DNA of 64,000 bases, taken from contig CAADRB010000063.1 in the NCBI GenBank assembly GCA_900708905.1, positions 78,823-142,822 on the forward strand, written 5' to 3'. A program made the translations under genes and the position numbers. The stretch is from Hymenolepis diminuta. Lineage: Eukaryota; Platyhelminthes; Cestoda; Cyclophyllidea; Hymenolepididae. This document shows positions 25,744 to 38,325 of this stretch, one piece after another (position 1 is the stretch's first letter; each line of letters starts with the position of its first letter). Under the pieces are notes generated by a model, which saw nothing but the letters and a program-made list of their open reading frames with translations, had not been told where the DNA came from and did not search any database.

Positions 25744-28700
25744 TTTCACTGTGTTTTCTCAATCTGATGTCCATTATAGAAGGATTTTCTGCAGAAAAAA
25801 ACTTGCCTTAACTCGTTTTTCTATCCAAAATGTAAGAAATTGATGCAGTTATGATAACACTTATTTAGACGTTTTTTATTTCGCATTAAATAAGTGCTGA
25901 AGATTAAAAAATAATTCTATTCAAAAAATTATAAACTGATATTTGTAAAATTTCATTTCAGTTAATATAACATTATATTTATGCTTATATTAAATTTATT
26001 ATTTTACAAAAAATAATCGATAACGCAATAGGAATTTTTATCGAACCGTATTTTCTCCTCAGCTTTAGGCATATTAGAGACAATAAGACAGCACCATAAT
26101 TTATCTAATAAAAACTGTTTAAAAGAATATTCTTATTTTATTTTTTTGAAAAATTATTATCAAATCTTCTCCCGCCATACTCGCTGTTAACTGAGACCAT
26201 TTATTTCTATTTAGTCAAACTAGGATCTAAAAGCTCACTCATTGTTTAAAAGCTCCACAGATTTCACTTTTATTTCACCTGATAAATAATGCATCATAAG
26301 GTATTTTCTCATATATCTGATAATAATTAAAAGCGGTTAAGTATAAATAAATTTGAATTATATGTTTTGGGATGATAATTCTTTAAAGTCAATAAATCTT
26401 TGGTATTTCAAGGTCTTCAGTACGACATTTTCGAAGTGATTCAAGAGTTATTGGGATAAAAATAATCATCAAATGTTTTTAGCATGATTTATAAATACAC
26501 CAATGTTGAAAAAAAAGAAGATCATGACGAAAAAATTTAAGTAATCGGTGAATATTTGTATTTTTTCTGTTCCATTGTATTATTAGCTCCAACAATTAAA
26601 ATCCGTATTTCAATAACCAACTTTTAAAATGTTTAATTGATTTCCTTTTTCAAGTTCTCCACCTCTCTTAAGGCATTCTCGAATACTATAAAAGTCATGA
26701 TAGAAAATTTATATTCAGCCATCACTTTCCATCGAAGGTGCCGTTATACTGTATTAAAATGGAATAATGACTGTTTGAATGATATTACTAATATTTTGAG
26801 TAGTTTAAGTTATTCCACTAAAATTAAAAAGCTAAAACCCAGCTACCTTTCAATTTATTAGAACAACAGTGTGTAATTTATGACTTACTATTCCATAGCC
26901 TTGTGCATTTTGAAATGCATCTCTAAGTAGAGTACATTACAATAGCGGAGTTCTGTCAATGTTAGTGTACTCTATTTTGAAAAACTTAGAATGTTGTATT
27001 TATTTTTTACTTAAATATTAGACAGAGTTTTAAAAAACCTGTAATACCATCTCAATACGTTAATCTCTATTCCAAAAGCCATAAGATACTATTTATAATG
27101 CCAGCTAAAATGTTGTTAACCTGACAGAGCCTGATAATTAAATATGGAGGGATCGGTATAACATCAATGTGAGGGCGAATGTTTAGAAAAAGACCTTCTT
27201 ATTAACTTCTGTAATTTACATAAATGAATATCGGGAAATGTGTCTGCTATGAAATCATACCTCTATTTTTATCACTTTAACACCTTTCTGTCATTTATAA
27301 AGCTTACACATAATATAAAGCTTTCCTTTATAAGTTCATTGCACGTGTTTTCATCGATTATTTTATGTAAGTGCAGTATTTTTTTTAAAGTTTAAATACA
27401 AACCTAAGTCGCAGTCTTTAACCAATGGGAAATTAAATAACATCGAGGTTTTGTAAAACTTCACTAAATTCCTTAATGCATTTATTAAGTCCTCCTTTTA
27501 ACTATTTCTCAAGTCACTTATTGAACTTCTGTGTTAGAATTTCGCTGAAGTGACCAGCCAATTAACTTCGAAAAGAATTTCTTAATCGTTATTTTGTAAT
27601 ATACTAATTAAACTCAACAAATATTGGATAGAATGGTGGACCTTTGATTCCACTATGAATGAAGTCTCATCACTGATATAGTTCTGTTTTATCAGGTGGC
27701 CAATCAATTCTCAATATGCGTTTTTGTTTTTATATTTATTTTTGTTAGAGCTAGTAAATTATTATGTTCAATTTATAAAACGATAAGTGATATTAATACA
27801 CAAGATATAGCATGCATGGGAGTTTGTTTCATCTGACTGTAACAATCCAATCCTCTACAAGTTTAATCATAAAAAGAAAAGATTATTTTCTAGTTTTTCC
27901 CTATGATCTGTGCCAATTATGCTCAGAAAGAGGTCAATTTCAAAAGCCCTTTAAAGTAAAATTGCGCAGGACCTCATTTTCAAGGAGTACGGGAATGTAT
28001 TTGTGTGTTTATACTCACACATCTATAGCGTAGTTCTGTTTGTTTCGGAAGTAGAAAAAATTCACATGTAGAAATGTGCAGGTTAATGAAACTAGATAGT
28101 AGAATCCATTCTCTTCCACTATTACACAATAGTCTGTGGCTAGGCGGTTTCAGTGGATATTATTTGTATTACTCTTACTGGTTTTATTATTAATTTAGTT
28201 ATCGAAGTTTATAAATTCACTAAAAGTAATTCATTAACGTTCAAAATATTAGTTTTGGAGAGAACCTATTTTGAAGGAAAAATCATTATTCCTACTTCTC
28301 TATTTACGCGTTTTTGGAATTTCAATAATTCTGATCTCTAATTCTGTCTTTAATAATCTTTTCCGTAGGAAATCATAAAAAATTTTGCCTACTTTCAAGT
28401 TGCCTTTTTTAAGCATTCTCTTCCGACGGCTCTAAAATAACAGGTATTTTTGTTTCATCCAGATGAAATAATTATTTCTTCACAGAAATTGCAAATAAAA
28501 TTGTTTATGCTCATTTATGTATGCAATTCATCGTTAACAACCCTAGCATCTAGCATCATTTATACCGCCTTCTTCATACTGTCGATCATGAAAATTTTAC
28601 GGTTATTGTTTCATCTAAATAGTGAATGATTAATTTTCTTTGCAACTCCGATTTCCGATTATTTCTACTGATCTGCTTACGTATGAAAATAACTTTATTC

Positions 28701-31700
28701 AGAATTGCTATTTTGTGGGAATCTGGTCACACGGAAAAATTCTGTAGACGCTCCACTTATCGTGCAATGAGTGTAAAAGTGCATCTCTGGCAAAAATGAT
28801 GAAATTTTAAATTATTTGTAAATAAACCCTGCATAAGATGTTTTTTCTTATGACAATCAAAAGAAGACTCAAGTGTAATTTGCTTCGTCATTTACTCAAT
28901 CCGCTGACAATCAATTAGTTAAAATTAAAATAATGTTTGCAACATTTAAGATAAATATGTCTTATTATTGGATGATATCGATACGGGATTACAAACCTTG
29001 TAGATAGAGTAAGAAAGACTAACTTAAGAAGAATGCCAAAAGAAAGCGTTGCGGTAGAATTCCATTATGTAGGACTGTCCCATACTGCAGAATATAAATA
29101 CACTGAATGGGAACTTTCTAGAAAAAGCGTTCAGATATGCCAGACGAAAACCAATCAGTGGGATAGAATTTTAAATATTATTGAATTTTCGAATTAAAAG
29201 AAAATGGCTTGTGCTGAAAATTTAACTTCTCTTTAATAGTAAAACTTCACGTTCATAGGATACGAGTAAATTATAATCACATTTGATACTATAATTTAAT
29301 TAATAGACACATAATTTTTGTGTCAGAGACTGAAAACTTCAGTATTTGGTTACTTCTTCCTAAACAATATTTACATTGTTCCATAATTTGAAATGAAACT
29401 CCTATGTTTGATATTTTGTCATATTTGTCAACCACAATGTCAATACTTTAGAAGCAATTTTAGCTTAGTCCCATCCAAAGCCTTAAAAAATTGGCATCTT
29501 TTCAATTTTGAGGCTTTAGGGAATGGAGGTGATATTTTTCCTGGAAGTAGTTCAGTACCGTTATTTGAATTTTAAAAAACAGCCTAGATTTTAAGAATAA
29601 AATACAGACAGCATATTGATATCTTCTTGACTACATATAAAAATCGTAACTGTTTCCTTTATTTCCCAGTTTTTGTTGATCATTCTGTTTAAATGTAAGT
29701 TAATGTTTAATTGGGCCACTTGTCTTACTTTATTTCCTTCCAAAATATAAAAATATCTCTGAATTTGATTTGCTTAGTAAAACTACTGAGATCTCTAATG
29801 TTTTAGATCAAGTAATCTGATTTCATCTATTGGCACAATTTTCTTATCAATTTCTCAAATGCTATATAGACTAATTAAATTGAAAATACTAATTTATCTA
29901 ACCTCTTTCCTTTTGGAAGTGTTTACGGAAATAATAAGGGTTAATTTAATCATTAACGCTAAAAATGCCAAAGCAACAACTTTTCATCCTGTTTGGAGAT
30001 GACAAATATAATCAAACCTGTCTCTCAAGTAAAAGAGATGTTGGTAGGAACATGTCTTAAACCAAGATACATACCAAGTTCAATTCGCCATGTATCGAAT
30101 GAAAACTTAGCGGATTGCCAGTGGAGTAATTAACATTAACAAACAGATTGACAAATATAGAGCATGAAGTTAAAGGAATGTCCATGTCAACAATTCCCGA
30201 AGACCATGTGAGTGGTGAATAAAAAAGTCGTAGGGAAATTCGGTTATGGATAAGATGGTGAAGTATTTGATCATGCAAAACAAAAGCGAAAACTGTTCCG
30301 TAAATAATAGGCATAAATTTAGTGATAAAAATTTCAATGACTGGAGAAATTTTCATCCATTTATTTGAAAATTGACATGCACAGGAACATCTTGTCAAAT
30401 GTATTTCGTAGTTTGTTAATAAATGATAGTATATTTCATCACTTATTTTATAGCCAAACCCATGCTATATTTGACAAAATTACATTCGCCGAATCATCAA
30501 GAAACCACAGATAAACTTTCCGTTTCATTTTTATTCTAAAATTGTATAAAATTGTCGAAAATCAAGTTAATGAGCCTTCATATTTAATTATATTTTATTT
30601 ACTATACATATTCCTTTTTTGTCCGCAAATTTAAATAGATAATAGTGTATTAGAGTAAAAGTTTACGAAAAACAATGTTATGGTTTTAAAGGATAATGTT
30701 TTTATAAACCAGATAATTTAAAATATACTCCAATGTTTATCCGATCTTTTATTTTAGCATAAGTGTTGAACTCTTTTATTAGATAAAATAATTATTTACA
30801 AAATATGCAAACATTCGATCAGATAATGCATTCAGAAGTAATAAAACTTATGAAAAATAAGATGGTTACTGATCCAAAATCTTGTATTCAAGGATACTAA
30901 GTGTAGATCAATTTAGTCATATTTAAATTCTGGACAAACAACATGGCCACATATAGTGCGGCAAAGTCGAGCATCTTTAACAATCGGCAGGTTTTTAATC
31001 GTCCTGCTATTCAGTTTAGAAAGTTCTCCACTAAAGCAATTAAAATACTATTGCTTTAAAAACAGGAAAAGCAAATACTGTGCCTGCCATTTTTCTTTAA
31101 TCCCTCAGACATTCTTTGAGCTTCTCCAACTGACCCTTCTGTCTAGACGACACTCTTGATTAAAAGTTCGAAATTTCAGTTTCCGCCTTTGAAAGTGATA
31201 TGACTTGAACGAACTTTTATAGCTAATATTAAATTTAAAATATTGGTCCGAATTTAGCCCGCCTCGAAATTGCTCTACAATGCTCTGTGGGGAATTCATT
31301 ACTCTCCTGTAACATCTAAACCTGGAATTTAAGACACAAATATCTTCATAAACAGTCAGCCACACACAGGGAAGATAAGCTATTCTCGATTTATTTCCCT
31401 TATTTTTTATCTGCATTGATGATTGTTTTTGTTATTTATTTGTTTATTTGTTTTCTAGGCTGAATCACCCCATTTGCTCTATGTAAATAATAGAATCAAA
31501 TAAGACACAGTTCTCAAACTTAAATCCTCAAAACAATTTTATTATGAGAATATCATATTTGTGAATAATCAACATCAAAATTTATAATTTCAAAGGTTAA
31601 ACTTTCCATAATATTTGCTTTATCTATAAAAAATGCGTCTGTTTATTAATAAAGATCGAATAAATTTTACTTGTCGAGCAGGCGGATCCAGAGCTATCAG

Positions 31701-33935
31701 AATAAAATTTATGAAAAGGGTTGGGAGATTCAGACTATTTAAATCCGGATCTTTGCTTCCTCCCTACTCAACTCAGACGAATTCGTGCCGTTGCCAATTC
31801 AAAAAAGTCGGTTAATAGACACCATTGAATCTTATGTCATCGTTGAAAAAGACATTCTGATATATGGCGTTTCAGCCATCCTTGAGTTTTATAAGACTTA
31901 AAGCAACTGAGTATCCTTATTTATCAATGTGCCTAAGAGATACTGATTCCGTCGATAACACAAAAGTTTAACCTTTTCTTCTGCAAATATTTCCCTACAG
32001 TTGGTAGCTTCGTACTTAACGATTTCTGCTCAACCTTCTTGATGTGAGAAATTAGTTAGAAGCTGGAATTAACATTGTCAGTTGTTTTAGACAATAAAGA
32101 CTATTCAAAACAAAAACTTTCCTAGTGCTTGATTTAATATGCTTCGGCCACGACTTTGCGTAAGAATTCGTTATAGTTTGCTGCCATATAAAGTTCTAAA
32201 GCAGGAAACCTAGGAGGACTTTTCATTAGCAGCCCAAAGGTGAATTATTCCTTTTTTTGAAGCTTGGCCGCGAGATTTCCTAGAGTTATTCGCTAACCTA
32301 ATTCTATAAGAGAGTAATCCAAATATTAGTCTTTATACCGTGTTCAGAAAAGCCTTATTTATATTGTTATCAGACACGACTCATATGCTGTGAAAAGTTA
32401 TTTACCTATTTTGCACTTTTAAATGCAGTCCTCTTCCCCAAATTACTTGATATTGGACTAGAATATGCCTAAATTTCGTCAGTGATATATTAGTACCGGA
32501 GTTAATTTTTTCATGTAATTTACTTCACAGGCGTCTTAGGGACAAGTAATTTCGGTTAATTTATGTGACCTTACAAGCAGACACTTCTGTCGTGGTTCAG
32601 GTCGTGTGCTGCATGGATGAATCATCGGCAGCCCGGTAAACTGATTGTGAGGTCAAGGAACCACGTACTTTTAGCTAATGTCCAAAGTTCTGGGACAAGG
32701 CAATTACAAAATGTAATTTTGATATATTACTGAATGTTTACCAGTAATGTTCGTGTACGGGATTTAGTTTTCTGACAATGTTGTTCCATCCAGTTGAAAA
32801 CAATTAACTTTTTCACCATAGGCAAATTTCATACCTCAATTTTTCTTAGCCTTGGGATCCCGTTTACCTTCTTCAAATTCCTCTCAAACCACATATTGAA
32901 AGTTTTAGACCTATTTCATCTCTAGTAGATAATACCCAAAGAACCCGCATTCACTAACGTGTTAGTTGCTTGATTTCGTTAGGTTATAGAGATGCAGTTT
33001 GTCAAAAAACTTCCCTGCATTATTCTGAAATATAATATTATGACATTAAGCGCCTGTCATACGATTTTACTAGACCTCCGTATAGTCTGGCAGATATCCA
33101 AAGGATAAAAGTTTATTTATTCAGACACTAAGCGATTTATTACAATTTGCGTGGAAAAAATTGCGATTTAATAAAAACTATTTAATCTAATTCTTACAGA
33201 AGTTAAGTTAATCAAGACTGAATCTCGGTTCCGAATCGGTTTAGCGGTCATCCTTTAAGCTAAAATAATAAAACACCTTAATTTAAACATCACTACTTAA
33301 TATGTAAGACATAAATGCCTGTGTATTGCTAATATAAATTAGTGAGTTAAACTACCATTAATACATCTTAGTAAAAGTCCCTTGAAAAGCCGCTATATTG
33401 TAATATTAACCAAATGTATGCATAAATTTATTTATTTTTGGTGCTTGCAGTAAAAGTACACTCAGATATGTCATCGACGGGAATTTTGGAGCTATCATAT
33501 GATTAGGGTAGCTCTAATACGAGAAGAGATGCTTTTATAGTCTGACTGAGATATGCACTTAAAATCCAATGATTTTAAAGGCTAACATGAGGCAACAACC
33601 TCCCCAAAATGGAAAGAGAGCTGAGATGGACCAGCTGTTTATCAGACAATAGCAAAGAAAGGAAAGGGAAAAGTGAGAGAAAAAGAAGATGAAGAGTCGG
33701 GTTGCACGTCAAAACTGTGCACTTGTGAGTGAAATTGTTTGTAAAGACTAAAATAAAGTAATCTTTGAAGAGGCTGTCTGTTTTTTTCTCTTTTACTTGT
33801 CAGTCTGACAGACTTCGTAGACTTATGTAGCGGCTACAGACTCCTGCACCATAACTATAGTTTTCAGAAGAGAATTTTACCTTGTTAGTGTATCAGTGAA
33901 CCGAAGAAGTCAAAGAAAAGGACTAAGTTTCTTAA
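25744..33935. other. long AT-rich stretch without a supported gene
   Basis: The longest open frames are a minus-strand one of 113 codons at 30057-30398 and one of 103 codons at 31105-31416. Both are within chance expectation here and lack a partner exon, although the first ends beside a donor-like GTATGT. A purine-rich piece at 33600-33720, followed by AATAAA at about 33752, could be a short plus-strand 3' end, but no coding exon leads to it. At 32591-32665 an 8-bp inverted repeat (CGTGGTTC/GAACCACG) lies in a less AT-rich patch. Confidence 0.45.
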
Positions 33936-33941
33936 TTTATT
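33936..33941 (-). terminator. poly(A) signal overlapping the stop of the coiled-coil gene
   Basis: On the minus strand the end reads CTA AAA TAA ATT, so AATAAA overlaps the stop codon. If used, the 3' untranslated part would be only about 10-30 nt. Confidence 0.4.
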
Positions 33942-36900
33942 TTAGATTTTTAATTATTTTATCTAAACTTCTGCCGTTTAAATAAGGAAAACTCATTAAT
34001 GAATAATGTGTATGTCTATCATTTATTCCTGATTCATCTAATTCAAGGAGCTTGCAATTTAGAAACCTGGACTAAACCTTTTAAAACCTACCAACGATTT
34101 TTAACTATGATTAAACAAGCATCTGCCTCTTACGCATTTTCCGATTTGTTAATCTTGCACGCGATATTTCTGATGCTCTCGTTAGGATTGGAGGAAAATG
34201 AATTAGGATCCGTTGTTCTTGCTTTTTCTTCAAAAAATCTTGTTAGCTGATTGCATAGTTCAGGATTCTAAAAATTTCAACCTGAGATTATATATCTAAG
34301 TAGAAAATTGACAATCCCAATTTGCCAGAATTTACTCTGATGGGTTTCATCGGCCCAATTGATTTGTATCTCATAGGCGGTCCAAAATCGCTTAGCTTTT
34401 CCTGATGCTCACGTTTGTCTTCCGCGTATTTTTCTATACCGAACCTTTTAGTTTCTAGTTGATGCCGAAGTAAGATTTGTTGAATACAGAGTTGTTTATT
34501 ATCTAAAAGTAAAAAAACATTTAATTCTCGTTAAAGAAAACACTTATTTGGATAAAATCAGACTAAAAGCTTGTGCTTGGTTTATCGAATGCTAGCAGTT
34601 ATGGTTAACTCAAATAAGGAAGCAAGAAAGAAATAACATTCTCATTTAATCGACAAGTACCAAATGGTATTAAAGCACTTAATCTTTCACTTTAAACTCT
34701 TAGAAGCCCTTCTGGTTCAAGCCAACTTTACTCCCTGCCTAAGGGTATGAAGAAATGTATAATGAAGTATTGCCATATTCTAGAAAACTCCATATTCGAA
34801 CAATTAAGAAGTAGCAGAAACGAGAGGATATTTTGACGCATTCGAAAATAAATACAAAGCTCCAGAAGACGGCAGAGAGAACACGTCAAATTAACTATAT
34901 TCCATTGTATTGTGCCAATCACAACTGATTAGATAGACAAATTAGACACCCTTTTCGACAGGGGACGTCAATCGTATCAAATTCTCCCTATACCAAAGGG
35001 AGTTTGCCAATACGATCCAAAAGTGATAGTTTGGATATCACAACAAACAGTCTTGGAATTATCGGCATATGACAAAATAGAGTTCGAATTTTTTAACTTT
35101 CTAAAGCCGTTTATTTTTCTAGTAGGTCTAGCACAGATTGCATTAGGTGTTTCATTTTTTAAGTCAAAAGGTATTATCGATCTCTTTCTCTGAAGCAACC
35201 GGTGAAATTTTAACTGCATACCAAAACGATCCTGAGTTAGACTTGTCTTCAGAAGCGCAATTAAGAGAGAAATATGAAGACAACGATTTGAAGGCAAATG
35301 AAGATTGTATTCAGGTGGCGAATTTCTCAGAATAATCAATAACAAACTATAATACAATACTAAATTCTGATGTTCAAAAGAGCCAATACCAAATTTAAAA
35401 GTCTACTATCATGATTTGAGTTTATCATGATTCCCTCAGTTCTTGGGTGAAGTGTTAAAAGATTTTTTCCTTATTCCCATTATGGTATAAGGTTTGCCAA
35501 TAAAAAGCCCTGTAGGTATAGATTTACATCAAATATTAAAAACTGTCAAACTAAAGTGTTCGAACCTTCTCTTGCACTTTGTAGTCTAGCCTCCAACTGA
35601 TTGCAGTTTTCATTGACGTGGGCAGCATTCTTACTGCACTCTTCTAGAATTTTTGACTGTTGCGTTGCCAAATGTTTTTTCAGATTTTCATTTTCTCTTA
35701 ATAAACAATCAATTTTATTAGAGATCAGTTGGAGAGACTTTTGCACATCCAAGCCTGAAATTCAAATAAGATGATTTTAAAAATGGTGGTTTAATTTCTA
35801 AGAGCTATTTTGGGAAATTAAGCAAATGACCTAAAGTGGTTTGAAGGCACTTTGAAGACTTCTGATTATCCAATTTGGGAGGAAATATTCCAGCATTCTG
35901 AAGGCATTTCGTTACGGTTATTTCAGTTGTATATTTATCCTTTACATATTTTGCAATGCTGCTCCTCATTCTCATGATCTCCTTGTTTGCCTTAGATATT
36001 TCCTGCTCCGCATTGGAGCAAGTTAAGCGAAGATCATTAATAGTCAGCTCCATTCGTTGATTATTTGCCATCAAGGACTTCTTTTCATTTTCTAGATAAG
36101 CTGCCAAATCGCGAGTTGCTTTGGAGCCTTTTTCAGCCCGGTGAAATAGTGACTCGACTATAGTCTGAATTCGCTTTTTTTCGTCTAATTTGGTCTCTAA
36201 AGCTTGTAAAGAGTTAGGGTAAAAACGTTTATTTCAATATTAAACTACTTTGAATATTTAAGTACTATTGACAACCTACTAGAGATTTTACAATTTGCAG
36301 CTTGTAAGGCTGAACTCATATTAATAATTTCAGAATTCATAGATTTAAAGCGTTCCTCGGAAATAGCCCTTTGTTCACGTAAGAGGTCTCGTTCAATTTC
36401 CAGTTCTGCAGACCTTTTTTCAATTGCTAATAATTGTCTACGGTTAAAATTCAATTCTTTTTCGTATTCTACTATCCTTGTCAATTTCTGTTGCATTTTC
36501 TCTCGTAAATCTTCGATTCTTTTGCGAGAATTCTGTGTTAGCTCCTCTAAATATTCCTTTTCGGCTTCTAACCTTCGGTTTTGTCTCATAGAATCAGAAA
36601 GCTGTTCCCTAGAAATCTGTATCAAAATAGGAAGTGGAAATGTACTTTTGAGATCTGGAAATAGCTCTAAGATCCTTAAGCTTTGTTTCTAACTCGTTAA
36701 TGATATTTGCGTATACTTTCGACCTGAAATCTTCTCTATTCATTAGATCTTTTATTTCCTCAGCATGAGAGAATTTCTGGTGTTCAAGCTCATTTTCAAG
36801 ATTTGAGATTTTGGTCGCCAGCTTATCACCATTCCTTGAGATTGATTCCTTCAGATACCCCTTAAAAGAAGTACGAATTTTTTGGTTCTCAGCTTCTAGC

Positions 36901-38325
36901 TCACATTTTGTCTCTTGAAGTTCGGATATTTCGTCTGTATTGTTGAAACGCAAATGGTATGATTGTTAGAAACAGAATTTTAATTATTTTCTTTAATATA
37001 TATATTTATTTATTTATTTAATATAACTACAGACTAAAATTATTTAACTTGCAAAAGCCTACAAACCGGTAAGAAAAATCAGGTAGGAATATCTTGAGCA
37101 ATCTGTTTTGGCAGAAAAATCATGGAAATATTTATAACTTCTTTAGCATTAAAAAAGGATGTCAAAAAACACTTAATTAAAAAATTAATATTACAATAAT
37201 AACCAGATGAAGATTTTATGAAACCGTTACAGATCACGTCTAAAATTTGCTAATAATCCATAGAAAATCAAGATATCTGTTTGTTGCTCGTCTCACCTGC
37301 CAGCTTTGAGCCGTAAGAAGAAATAGATATCTGAGGTTATATGACCAACTAGTTAGTTGAGTTATCCGGTCAATAAGGTCGTAGATATGACCTCATCTAG
37401 GAACCAAGGGGCCAAAACCTTGGGTTGCGCAGGGAAAAATATATTCAGATTTCAAATACAGTAAAATTTTCGATACCCCAATTTCATTACCTACTTTATC
37501 TCAAACGTTTTCCGTTTCATTCCTCACTGTACTGGCTTACTTTTCCCCATGTTTAGGTGCTTTCTAACGATTAAATCCTGTATTTTTTGCTGTACCATGG
37601 GAAGCATTAAAAATAATTATACTAGATTTTAGAAATCATTTGTGAACACCCCTGAAAACGCTCATTTCAATCATAGATTGAATTAACTACATCTCTCCCC
37701 AATAAATGTTTTGATGGAATTCGTACATCTTTCTGCCTAAATCAAATCTTCGATCAGAAGGACTAAATGAATTAAATGATTCATACAGAATAAATAATCT
37801 GACCTTCAAATACTTTATACAAAGAAAAAGGAATTTAAAAAGGCGTTCCATCTTCAGAAACTTGTTCATTCGGATGCATAATTTAACTAATGAAAAATTA
37901 ATACTTAGCTTTCATTGTCCCTTAAACTTACCCTCAAGATCAATAATTTTAGCTTCTCTATTTCGTATCTCTTCCGTAAGATCAAGTAACTTTGATTCAA
38001 CATCTGAAAGCTCCCTTTCACACGCTTTGACCTCAGATACCGCTGTTTCTATGTCATTGAGGTCATAGAACATGAAACCTCTCTGAGGATTTAGATCCAT
38101 TTTCGCTGTTGGGAGAGCTCGATCTTCTGTAATATTCCTCTTTTTACTGATTATTCGTGAAGATCCGAGTCCACTGTCATTAACATCTCCATGGCATTTC
38201 GAAATTTTAGTATCATAAAAAGGATGGACAGAGTTATCAGAAGTTGAATTTTGAGTGAGTTTATTATTAGGTGTGTTGATCCTTTCTGAATTATTTGAAT
38301 TAGAATGTATATCCTGATCGGTCAT
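33937..38325 (-). CDS. long coiled-coil protein, unnamed, eight exons
   Basis: Splice sites and phase give eight exons, read downward: 37932-38325, 36646-36934, 36280 (or 36292)-36608, 35831-36202, 35566-35754, 34336-34502, 34134-34246 and 33937-34066. All junctions keep frame, giving about 660 residues. The intron between exons two and three is only 37 nt. Residues 1-85 are polar and Ser/Asn-rich with a basic patch (RIISKKRNIT). About 88-565 is heptad-rich coiled coil (for example CELEAENQKIR, DLREKMQQKL, DCLLRENENLKKHL). The last 95 residues contain DFGPPMRYKSIGPMKPIR and no coiled coil. Parts resemble lamin or intermediate-filament rod sequence (NELEHQKFSHAEEIK), but the rod-end signature, lamin tail and CaaX box are missing, so I do not call it a lamin. 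A centrosomal, ciliary or cytoskeletal scaffold is possible but is a guess. Exon five has the weakest donor (AAG|GTTCGA). If unused, the protein would stop at 35546 after about 530 residues. An acceptor-like TATTCTAG just upstream of the ATG suggests a non-coding first exon. Confidence 0.8.
34747..35335 (+). CDS. small single-pass membrane protein, gene nested in an antisense intron
   Basis: Four plus-strand exons join in phase: 34747-34810, 34876-34906, 34962-35170 and 35196-35335. They give about 147 residues ending at TAA 35333-35335. The third exon is the firmest: about 69 open codons with a hydrophobic segment at residues 75-97 (FLKPFIFLVGLAQIALGVSF). The C-terminal 45 residues are acidic and polar (NDPELDLSSEAQLREKYEDN). 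The introns would be 65, 55 and 25 nt. The 25-nt one (GTATTATCG to TCTCTGAAG) is at the edge of belief; an acceptor at 35252 would give 82 nt and a shorter tail. The first two exons are less certain than the last two. There is no signal peptide. AATAAA at 35499 suits a 3' end before the host gene's next exon. I recognise no family and assign no function. Confidence 0.55.
35499..35504 (+). terminator. poly(A) signal of the nested gene
   Basis: AATAAA 164 nt after the TAA of the plus-strand nested gene and about 60 nt before the host gene's exon five, in the expected strand and place. Confidence 0.5.
36609..36645 (-). other. 37-nt intron of the coiled-coil gene
   Basis: Starts GTACAT and ends TTTCTAG. 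Removing it joins RAISRSQK to EQLSDSMRQ in frame; leaving it in shifts to a stop. Introns this short suit a flatworm-type genome. Confidence 0.75.
36935..37931 (-). other. first coding intron of the coiled-coil gene
   Basis: A 997-nt intron with a strong donor (G|GTAAGT at 37931) and an acceptor AATACAG at 36935. It holds a (TTTA)n run near 37005-37020. I see no gene in it on either strand. Confidence 0.7.

Larger units (their letters stand above)
34503..35565 (-). other. intron of the coiled-coil gene that hosts an opposite-strand gene
   Basis: A 1063-nt intron from GTTCGA at 35565 to the strong acceptor TTTTTTTACTTTTAG ending at 34503. Phase is kept (one base before, two after), joining NQLEARLQSARE to NKQLCIQQILLRHQ within what looks like continuous coiled coil. 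The intron contains the plus-strand gene described next and its poly(A) signal. Confidence 0.6.

Noticed and set aside
30057..30398. Minus-strand frame of 113 codons with a donor-like GTATGT
   Set aside because: One or two frames of this length are expected by chance at this composition. No family and no partner exon could be found.
34977..35357. Minus-strand open frame of 126 codons
   Set aside because: It is the shadow of the plus-strand nested-gene exons. Its composition is erratic, while the plus frames are polar or membrane-like and join in phase.
35546..35754. Coiled-coil gene ending at the TGA at 35546
   Set aside because: Kept only as an alternative. A phase-matched splice to the exons at 34.0-34.5 kb continues the coiled coil smoothly, and those exons have strong splice sites but no start of their own.
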